A stretch of DNA of 7,747 bases, taken from NCBI GenBank assembly GCA_937859005.1, contig CALLYR010000032.1:1-7747 (forward strand), given 5' to 3'. This document shows positions 1-5,873 of this stretch, piece after piece; within the stretch, counting starts at the first letter, position 1; every line of letters starts with the position of its first letter. The position numbers and the translations under genes were made by a program. Under the pieces are notes generated by a model. It searched no databases. It was not told the DNA's origin and saw nothing but the letters and a program-made list of their open reading frames with translations. This DNA is from an uncultured Paracoccus sp. (GTDB taxonomy: Bacteria > Pseudomonadota > Alphaproteobacteria > Rhodobacterales > Rhodobacteraceae).

Positions 1-1
1 C

Positions 2-2557
2 GTGACCGCCGCAGAGGTCGCCTTCGCCCTAGACGGCACCGGTGCGGCGAGGGCGGCGGTGGCCGAGGCGAGATCGCGGACGGCGCAGCCTGACCTCACG
101 GCTCGCCTCGATCTGGTCGAGGGCCTCATCGCCGCAGGCGAGCGCCGGTATGGGGACGCGCAGCGGCTGCTTCGGGCGGCAGCTTCGCGGCTCGATCCCG
201 ACCGCAGGGCGGTGGCCGGGAACGCGGGCTATTTCTCGCACGCGCTTGCCGATCCGGCGCATGCCGAGGTCCCCCCGGCCGCGTCCGGCACGCCCTCGGG
301 TGCGCTGGCCCGCGCCTATGCGCTGGCGGTCCTGCTGGACGTTCCTGCCGCCATCGCCGCACTCGCAGCGGCCGAGGCGCGCTTTTCGGGCCATGCCGGG
401 CTGCCGGCGGCCCGGGCGCAGCTTGCCATGCTGATGGACGACCGCGCGCAGGCGCAGGCGGCGATCGCGCAGGCGCTTTCCATCGACCCCGACGATCCGA
501 ACGCGCTGGAAGCGCGGGCAGTCTATCTCACGCCTTTCGAGGGGCGCAACGACGAGGCGCTGGCTGATCTGGGGCGTGCCATCGCCAGTGCTCCCGCCAT
601 GCCGTCGCTGTGGAACCAGACCGGACTGGTGCAGGCCACGCGGGGCGCGACCCGCGAGGCCGAGGCGGCGCTGCGGCGCGCCATTGACCTGCAGCCGATG
701 GACCCGGGGGCTTACGCCAACCTGGCCTTTCTCTATCTCGAACAGGACCGTCCCGACGAGGCCAGGCCGCTGATCGACCGCGCGCTGGCGCTGGACCCGG
801 CTTTCGACGTGGCGCTGTTCGCGCGGGGGCGCTGGAACCTGCAACACGGCGATGTCGCCGCCGCGCGGGACGATCTGCTGGCGGGCACGACCGCCAACCC
901 CGCCTATTCGCAAGGGCTGCTGCTGTTGGCTGCCGCCTATATCGCCGCCGGCGAGCGCGCGCCGGCCGAGCAGGCGCTGGAGAATGCCGACCGGCTGGAC
1001 CCGAACGATCCCGTGACCGCGCAGGCGGCGGCGTCCCTTGCCATCGACGAATACGAGGCCGACCGCGCCATCGCGGCCGCACAGTCCGCCATGCGCCGCG
1101 CCCGCGAACGCGGCGGGGACTTCGCCAGCGCCAGGGCAAACCGGACCGAGGGCTCGCTGCTGAACCAGGCCTTCCGGCTGCAGGGACTGGACGCCGGGGG
1201 CCGTGCAGCTTCTGCGCACCGATCCCCTGCCGACGCTGCTGGATGCGGGTGCGGTCGCGGGTCTGTCCACCATGCCGCTGGACCGCGACGGGACGGCGCG
1301 CCGCCTGCCCGAACAGGCCGACACGCTGGCGCGCGTCCTGCTGGCGCGGCAGGGGTCTGCCGAGCCGGCAACGCCGCCCGGAACCCTGTTGCAGTTCTAT
1401 GGCCCGGCGCGCAGCATACCGACGGTATCCTATTATCAGGCGCTCGATCCCGCGACGTTCCTTCCACCGGGTCTCTTCGCCGGACGCGACGTGATCGTCG
1501 GCCTCAGCCTTCAGGCGGCACCGACAGCCGATCAGGGCGGCTCCGACGCCTTCACGACGCCCGCGACGGTGCGTTCCGGCGATCTGGTGGCAGGGGTGGA
1601 GATCCACGCCACCGTGGCCGCGAACCTCATCGCCGGGGACTGGGTCCGGGCTGCCCCCGCCCTTGCCCGCATGGCCGCGATCTGCGCCGCGGCGGCGCTG
1701 GCGGCAGTGCTGTTGTGGCGCGGAGGCCGGACGCGGCTGGTCTGGTCGCTGGCCCTCGGTTTCATGGCCCTGCGCCGCTTTCCGCCTGGCTGGCGCTGCG
1801 CCCGGGGCGCCTCTGCCTGCCGCCGCTGGCGCCGATGGCTGCCTTCGCCGTCACCACGGCAGGCCAGACACTGCGCGACTTTGCCGCCGAGCGGCGGCTG
1901 CGCGCCGGGCTGACCCGCGCCTTTTCGCATTACCTCGCACCGGCCCTTGTCGAGCGCCTCGCCGCTGATCCGGGCGCGCTGCGGCTGGGCGGCGAAAGCC
2001 GCGAGATCACCGTCCTGTTCTGCGACATCCGCGGCTTTACCACGCTGGCCGAGCGCCTGCGTGCCGAACCCGAGCGGCTGACCGCGATCCTTCACCGGCT
2101 GATGGAGCCGCTGTCGCAAGCCGTCCTCGATGAGAACGGGACGATCGACAAATACATCGGCGACTGCCTGATGGCCTTCTGGAACGCGCCGCTCGACGTT
2201 CCCGACCACGCCGCACGCGCACTCGCCGCGGGGCGCCGCATGATCGCCGCCGTTGCCGCGCTCAACGAGGAATTCGCGCGCGAGGGCATGGCCCCGCTGG
2301 CAATCGGGATCGGCATCAACACCGGCACCTGCATCGTCGGCAACATGGGGTCCGGCGCGCGTTTCGACTATTCCGCGATCGACGATGCGGTGAATCTGGC
2401 CTCGCGGCTGGAAGGGATGACAAAGGAACTGGGCGTCCCCTTGATCGCCGGAGAGGCGACCGCGGCGGCCCTCGGGCCCGGCGCCGGGTTGCCAATGCTG
2501 GGCGAGGCAAACATCCGGGGCCGCACGGCCGCGACGCGGATCTTCACGCTGGCCTAG
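2..2557 (+). CDS. Composite open frame: TPR protein N-part, off-frame middle, cyclase C-part
   Basis: This frame is uninterrupted for 851 codons and probably continues left of the window, because it begins inside repeat-like helical sequence. Residues ~1-398 are a genuine TPR protein. About six 34-residue units lie between residues ~134 and 337, with the usual A/L/Y/P spacing (for example PGAYANLAFLYLEQDRPDEA, and units ending in ALSIDPDDP, ALALDPAFD). From residue ~399 (base ~1197) to ~590 (base ~1774) the translation turns into Arg/Gly/Pro/Ala-rich low-quality sequence, because the real coding frame there is the next one (see the CHASE2-cyclase entry). From ~1775 the frame again encodes real protein: membrane sequence, then a class III cyclase domain to the TAG at 2555-2557. 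TPR units bind protein partners. In this family a C-terminal domain would be expected after the repeats and appears to be missing. I infer a degenerate fusion; the single 851-aa product is probably not functional as annotated. The 5' start cannot be placed. Confidence 0.6.
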   Translation: MTAAEVAFALDGTGAARAAVAEARSRTAQPDLTARLDLVEGLIAAGERRYGDAQRLLRAAASRLDPDRRAVAGNAGYFSHALADPAHAEVPPAASGTPSGALARAYALAVLLDVPAAIAALAAAEARFSGHAGLPAARAQLAMLMDDRAQAQAAIAQALSIDPDDPNALEARAVYLTPFEGRNDEALADLGRAIASAPAMPSLWNQTGLVQATRGATREAEAALRRAIDLQPMDPGAYANLAFLYLEQDRPDEARPLIDRALALDPAFDVALFARGRWNLQHGDVAAARDDLLAGTTANPAYSQGLLLLAAAYIAAGERAPAEQALENADRLDPNDPVTAQAAASLAIDEYEADRAIAAAQSAMRRARERGGDFASARANRTEGSLLNQAFRLQGLDAGGRAASAHRSPADAAGCGCGRGSVHHAAGPRRDGAPPARTGRHAGARPAGAAGVCRAGNAARNPVAVLWPGAQHTDGILLSGARSRDVPSTGSLRRTRRDRRPQPSGGTDSRSGRLRRLHDARDGAFRRSGGRGGDPRHRGREPHRRGLGPGCPRPCPHGRDLRRGGAGGSAVVARRPDAAGLVAGPRFHGPAPLSAWLALRPGRLCLPPLAPMAAFAVTTAGQTLRDFAAERRLRAGLTRAFSHYLAPALVERLAADPGALRLGGESREITVLFCDIRGFTTLAERLRAEPERLTAILHRLMEPLSQAVLDENGTIDKYIGDCLMAFWNAPLDVPDHAARALAAGRRMIAAVAALNEEFAREGMAPLAIGIGINTGTCIVGNMGSGARFDYSAIDDAVNLASRLEGMTKELGVPLIAGEATAAALGPGAGLPMLGEANIRGRTAATRIFTLA
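1197..2557 (+). pseudogene. CHASE2-adenylate/guanylate cyclase, 5'-truncated and frameshifted
   Basis: Frame 3 from about 1197 to 1772 encodes the C-terminal half of a CHASE2 extracellular sensor domain (LLDAGAVAGLSTMPLDRDG, then LLQFYGPARSIPTVSYYQAL, then VAGVEIHATVAANLIAGDW). The membrane helices typical after CHASE2 follow, the first around 1660-1720. At ~1773 one base appears lost; the sequence then continues in frame 2 with another hydrophobic stretch (1785-1860). A class III nucleotide cyclase domain follows: metal-binding Asp in FCDIRGFT (2024-2026), Lys and second metal Asp in DKYIGD (2150-2152, 2162-2164), the base-selecting Asp region IDDAVN (2381-2395) and the transition-state Asn/Arg pair (2393-2395, 2405-2407). 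The Lys/Asp pair suggests ATP as substrate and cAMP as product. The first ~150 residues of CHASE2 and the start codon are missing, joined instead to TPR sequence at ~1200. In intact relatives the CHASE2 domain faces the periplasm and the cyclase the cytoplasm. I am confident of the domains; the broken state is inferred from frame continuity. Confidence 0.8.
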
Positions 2558-2648
2558 AGCCTGCGAAAACAGGGCGCGACCGCCACTAACCGGATCTTCG
2601 TTGCCAATCTTTCCGCAGGAAGCGCCGCGGCGGCGATCATGGGCGAAA

Positions 2649-2766
2649 TGCTCTGTTACAGGAGGCCGGGCTTGCCTGATGAAACGCAACGGCCCTACCC
2701 TGCCCGCACAAGCCGGCGCGGCCGTTCCGCCGCTTCAAGACCTCGCGCGAGACCATCCAGCTGGGG
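2649..2766 (+). mobile_element. IS6-type element remnant: left end and transposase N-terminal scrap
   Basis: Frame 1 at 2710-2763 reads KPARPFRRFKTSRETIQL. This resembles the start of IS6-family transposases (PFR-F-SSPE-IRL, normally followed by a stretch of the type MYVRFPLSLR). Homology stops abruptly at ~2764 and the frame ends at a TGA soon after. About 60 bp upstream, GCTCTGTTACAG (2650-2661) resembles the GGCTCTGTTGCA-type tip of IS6-family elements, and this tip-to-gene distance is usual for the family. No downstream part of the transposase was found in the window. The match is short, so the assignment is tentative. Confidence 0.4.
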
Positions 2767-2964
2767 CCGGCAGGGCCAGACCGCCTAGACGAGATTGCAT
2801 TTGCCTGACAGCACGCGTCCAAGTGATCACGGGCTGCCAAGTTCGCCACGACGCCGTCCTCGGCCACGGTGTTCGCCCGCGATCAACATATTCAGTCCGG
2901 ATTCAGGAAGGGGGAATTCGTCATCGCGGCCGGGCAACAAACCCGGACGCAGCTGCCATGCCTT
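2767..2964. other. Non-coding or unrecognised stretch between element remnants
   Basis: With the preceding remnant, bases 2558-3021 contain no convincing gene. Open frames here on both strands are short, Arg/Gly/Pro-rich and show no family resemblance, and no clear terminator follows the cyclase stop at 2557. Bases 2558-2648 likewise hold nothing I can name. Confidence 0.6.
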
Positions 2965-2997
2965 GGGATGGTGATACGGCCGCCGTATCGCCATCCC
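2965..2997. repeat. 33-bp near-perfect palindrome
   Basis: The left arm gggatggtgatacggc (2965-2980) and the right arm gccgtatcgccatccc (2982-2997) are reverse complements around a single central C (2981). There is one non-complementary pair (T2972/G2990), which would be a G-U wobble in RNA. No T-run follows, so it is not a classical terminator. The palindrome ends exactly one base before TGTTGTG (2998), 24 bp upstream of the broken IS481-type transposase. It could be an element end, a target structure or the junction of two inverted element tips; the sequence alone does not decide. Confidence 0.85.
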
Positions 2998-3021
2998 TGT
3001 TGTGATCGACGCGGCCCGGCC

Positions 3022-4019
3022 ATGCGACAACGGCCGCTCTGGTCCGTGGCCTCACGCTCGCCCACGCATGCCGTCAAAGCTGCAATACAACGACCGCAAT
3101 CTTCGCTCGCGACGCTGAGCCGGGAACTGGGGATCAACCCGAAGACTGTGGCGAAGTAGCGCAAGCGGGCGACGGTCGAGGACCTGAAGACGGGACCGAA
3201 GGAACCGCGCTCGACGGCCCTGTCTGAGGCGGAGGAGGCGATGATCGTCGCATTCCGACGCCATACGCTCCTGCCGCTGGACGATTGCCTCTATGCTCTG
3301 CTGGCTTCGATTCCGCATCTGACACGATCAGCACTGCATCGGTGCCTTCAACGGCAAGGCATCTCGCGTCTGCCTGATGTGGCGGGCGACAAGCCGAAGC
3401 GGCAGCGGTTCAAACGCTACCCGATGGGGGTCTTTCACATCGACATCGCAGAGCTTCAGACCGCCGAAGGCAAGCTCTATCTGTTCGTGGCCATCGACCG
3501 CGACCTGCCAAGTTCGCGGTCGCCCAGTTGGTCGGCAAGGCAGACCGGAAGACGGCATGGGAGTTCCTCGAACACCTTCTGACGGTTGTGCCCTGCCGCA
3601 TCCACACGGTGCTGACCGACAACGGCATCCAATTCGCCGATCAGCCGCGCAACCGGAACACACCCTGGTCGCGGCAGATGCGCTTGGACATGATCTGCGA
3701 GGCCAACGGGATCGAGCATCGGCTGACGAAACCCAATCATCCCTGGACCAAGGGCCACGTCGAGCGGATGAACCGCACGATCAAGGAAGATGAGGCGGAA
3801 AAGCCGATCCACTGGATCGGCCTGCCGAATGGCAAACGCTTCCACTACGACCAGCTGCGCGCGCACCTGACCGACTTCATGGCCGCCTACAACTTTGCGC
3901 GCAGGCTCAAGAGGCTGAGCGGGCTCACGCCCCAGGAATACATCCGCAAGATCTGGACTTCAGAGCCGGACAGATTCATCCTAAACCCGATCCACCAGAT
4001 GCCGGGACTGGATACCCAG
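3022..4019 (+). pseudogene. IS481-type transposase (DDE integrase core), broken
   Basis: A transposase of the IS481 family can be reconstructed across two frames. Frame 1 from ATG 3022 gives a helix-turn-helix (THAVKAAIQRPQ, then ATLSRELGINPKTVAK). A TAG at 3157-3159 follows, where relatives have Trp (TGG) before RKRATVEDLKTGPKEPRS. The same frame then continues to LYLFVAIDR (~3500). Near 3501-3510 a frameshift moves the reading to frame 3 (KFAVAQLVGKADRKTAWEFL). The catalytic triad is still visible: Asp in FHIDIAE (3442-3444), Asp in LTDNGIQF (3618-3620) and Glu in KGHVERMNRT (3762-3764). Homology ends at HQMPGLDT (4016), and the next codon is CAG (4017-4019) where a TAG would be one base different. 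The frame therefore reads on to 4976, antisense through the end of the P450 gene. No matching terminal inverted repeats could be paired, so the element is probably immobile. Family call is firm; each lesion is inferred from remembered family consensus. Confidence 0.85.
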
Positions 4020-4123
4020 GCAGATCCCCGTGGTCGTGGCGCTGCGCCACTGTGGTCCAGAGAGATCAGGAGGACACGGCCACCGGGGCTTCTCGCGGTG
4101 GTTCAGGTCCAAGGCAGCATCCA
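4020..4123. other. Unassigned spacer after the transposase remnant
   Basis: No gene is recognised here. It contains a small 7-bp inverted repeat, gtggcgc-t-gcgccac (4036-4050), of the kind expected by chance in GC-rich DNA. No right-end inverted repeat of the IS481-type element could be identified. Confidence 0.5.
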
Positions 4124-4345
4124 TCAGAACGCGACCTTCGGATCGGGCCGCGAAGCGCTGGACATCATCACCTTCCGGAAGCCGTCAACGGCTGCGGTAG
4201 CAATGGCGAGCGCCTGCGCCTCGTTCAGATTGGCGAACCGAGTGGTCCAGCCGATCTCGGCTTACCAGTTCGACCATGTTCTTCAATGCGGCGCAGAGCG
4301 CGGCCTGTTCACGTTCGTCGGGACCGAACTGCTCGGCAGCATCTT
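4124..4345 (-). pseudogene. Remnant of an unrecognised protein gene, one frameshift
   Basis: Reading the minus strand from about 4345 downward, one frame gives AEQFGPDEREQAALCAALKN followed by MVELV. Near 4262 the frame must change to continue with EIGWTTRFANLNEAQALAIA, then TAAVDGFRKVM, ending PDPKVAF and TGA at 4124-4126. The composition is that of a real soluble, helical, acidic protein, unlike the Arg/Pro-rich shadow frames around it. I do not recognise the family. The upstream part is replaced by IS5-type transposase sequence, so a recombination junction or insertion near 4331-4345 probably removed its start. Alternatively the two frames overlap slightly, since plausible sequence can be read up to ~4390. 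It is probably a fragment of an accessory or plasmid-type gene. Confidence 0.45.
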
Positions 4346-4498
4346 CCGGGGAATGCCCGAGCGCAGCACGAAGACGATGCCGCTCAAGGTCAGGCGATCA
4401 TCGCACCGCGGGTGGGCGCCCTTGGGCTTGGCGGGTTCGGGCAGAGGAAGCGGCGCAACCGCCGTCCAGACATCGTCGGAGACAAGGGGCCTGCTCAC
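4331..4498 (-). pseudogene. IS5-type transposase, N-terminal fragment
   Basis: From a GTG at 4498 the minus strand encodes MSRPLVSDDVWTAVAPLPLP, then EPAKPKG, then DRLTLSGIVFVLRSGIPRKM. This is the characteristic start of IS5-family (IS427-like) transposases: (L/S)D--W--I-PLLP-EP-KPKGGRPR--DR--L-GI-FVLR-GIPW-MLP. Homology ends at MLP (~4338). The frame then runs out at a TGA (4283-4285) through unrelated residues. The GRPR motif is changed to AHPR, and the Trp of GIPW is Arg, both signs of decay. The DDE catalytic part is absent. The fragment points away from the P450 gene end, whose stop lies about 100 bp upstream of it. Confidence 0.75.
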
Positions 4499-4596
4499 GG
4501 CCCCTCACCGCACGAGAGCCGGCTTTGTCAGGCGCTGTCAGTTCGAGTGGCGACCCGTGGTCCAGTCCGAGAAGTTCACCCCAGCTCACCACGCGG

Positions 4597-5862
4597 TCAC
4601 GAGGTCTGGACGCTGCCGTCCGTCTTCCAGCAGAGCGGATAGGATTCCGGAACCGGGCCGCCCTTGTAGTCGACCGGCCCTGCCGCCTCCAGGCCCTCCA
4701 GCCGCAGGCACTGCCGCACGATTTCCGGGATCATCACACAGCCGATCGCGACGCCGAGGCATTCGTGGATGCCCAGCCCGAAGTGGAACATGTTGCCGGT
4801 GGGGCGCGTCGGATCGAAGCGCTCCGCATCGGGGAACACCGCGGAATCGAACATGGCCGAATGCGTCAGCGCGAACACGATCGTGCCCGGCTCGATCTCG
4901 GCCGCGTGATCGGTTCCGCCGGACAGCACAACCGCCTGCTCGCAAGTGCGGAAGAAATACGGGAAGGCCGGCTTGAACCGCATCGCCTCGAACACATGGC
5001 CGTCGAACTCCGACGGGTCGTCGGCCGCCGCCGCGGCGCGCGCCCTGGCGAAGACCTCGGGCCGGGCCAGCAGTCCGGCGATCGCGTTGACGGCGGCGTG
5101 CGACGTGGTCTCGACGGCTCCGACCAGCAATCCGCCCGTGTTGACGACCGCGCGTGTCGGATCGAACCTGAGCGATTGCGACAGCGCCAGACGCATCAGG
5201 CGCGACAACGGGTCGTCGCCGATCTGCCCAGCCTGCATTTCCTGGCCGCGGCGCTGCGCCAGCGCGCCGAGATAGGCCGCCATCTCGGCATTCGCGGTCT
5301 CATGCCTGGTAACGATGTCGTCGTGCTGCGCCTTGGAAAGCCCGTCCCACGAATAGTTCCAGAACTCGTCGATCTGGTTCCAGTACGACCATTCGAAAAG
5401 CTTGCGGGGATCGCTGTCGGCGAAGCCGAACCTCTCCTGCACCAGGGCGATCGGAACCGCGCGCGCAAGTCCGTTGACGGCGTCGATCGTGCCATTGGCG
5501 TTCTTCAGAAGCGCGGCCGCCTTGTCGGCGACGAAGGCGCGGATGCCGGGGATGTCCTCGCGGTCTAGGATCGCACGCATGATCGACTTTTCGCGCCAAT
5601 GCATGGCCGTGTCGTCCTGCGCCATCCAGTAACCGCCCATCTTCGGGACATAGGGCGCCACGCTGAACGCGTCATGCCGGCGCAGGATGGTCGCGCAGTC
5701 GTGGAACCGCGTCACAAGGGTCAGTTCCGGCATCGCGAGGATCGGCCGGTGGGCGCGCAGTTCCGCAAAGAACGGCAGCGATTCCTCGAACATCCAGCGC
5801 CGCACCATCGGCCAGCGCCTGTCTGCCGACGTCTCGTCGATCTGCTCCAGATAACTCGCCAT
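4597..5862 (-). CDS. Cytochrome P450
   Basis: This is a 421-residue soluble bacterial P450 with no signal peptide or membrane anchor, so it acts in the cytoplasm, using electrons from a separate ferredoxin and reductase not encoded here. All signature elements are present in order. There is a C-helix HWREKS region (~88-93), and the I-helix oxygen-activation segment VGAVETTS (~247-254), with the acid-alcohol pair Glu251-Thr252. The K-helix ExxR is E292-A-M-R295, and the haem-binding loop FGLGIHECLG (361-370) has Cys368 as the thiolate ligand. Length is normal for class I bacterial P450s. The ATG at 5862 is supported by a GAGGG ribosome-binding site 6 nt upstream, which overlaps the stop of the cytochrome gene, so the two are translationally coupled. 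The substrate cannot be deduced. Linkage to an exported RoxA/MauG-like di-haem protein suggests oxidation of a hydrophobic compound taken up from outside. Mobile-element debris begins just after its stop. Confidence 0.95.
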   Translation of the reverse strand: MASYLEQIDETSADRRWPMVRRWMFEESLPFFAELRAHRPILAMPELTLVTRFHDCATILRRHDAFSVAPYVPKMGGYWMAQDDTAMHWREKSIMRAILDREDIPGIRAFVADKAAALLKNANGTIDAVNGLARAVPIALVQERFGFADSDPRKLFEWSYWNQIDEFWNYSWDGLSKAQHDDIVTRHETANAEMAAYLGALAQRRGQEMQAGQIGDDPLSRLMRLALSQSLRFDPTRAVVNTGGLLVGAVETTSHAAVNAIAGLLARPEVFARARAAAAADDPSEFDGHVFEAMRFKPAFPYFFRTCEQAVVLSGGTDHAAEIEPGTIVFALTHSAMFDSAVFPDAERFDPTRPTGNMFHFGLGIHECLGVAIGCVMIPEIVRQCLRLEGLEAAGPVDYKGGPVPESYPLCWKTDGSVQTS

Positions 5863-5868
5863 GAGACG

Positions 5869-5873
5869 CCCTC
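5869..5873 (-). promoter_or_regulatory. Ribosome-binding site of the P450 gene, overlapping upstream stop
   Basis: GAGGG on the minus strand lies 6 nt before the ATG at 5862 and shares bases with the TGA stop (5872-5874) of the cytochrome gene. This fixes the P450 start and points to coupled translation. Confidence 0.75.

Noticed and set aside
528..2689. Long minus-strand open frames opposite the TPR-cyclase region (359 and 385 codons)
   Set aside because: Arg/Gly/Pro-rich translations with no recognisable domain; they mirror real coding sequence on the plus strand in GC-rich DNA.
2834..3517. 13-bp direct repeat ctgccaagttcgc at 2834-2846 and 3505-3517, the second copy at the transposase frameshift
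   Set aside because: One such match is near chance expectation in 7.7 kb of GC-rich DNA, and the flanks show no further similarity; not enough to claim a duplication or recombination tract.
4036..4050. Small inverted repeat gtggcgc-t-gcgccac as a terminator or element end
   Set aside because: Single-base loop, no T-run, GC-only arms of 7 bp; expected by chance.
2998..4060. Complete IS481-type element with paired terminal inverted repeats
   Set aside because: TGTTGTGATCGACGCGG at 2998 looks like a possible left tip, but no complementary right tip was found downstream of the transposase, so element boundaries were not annotated.
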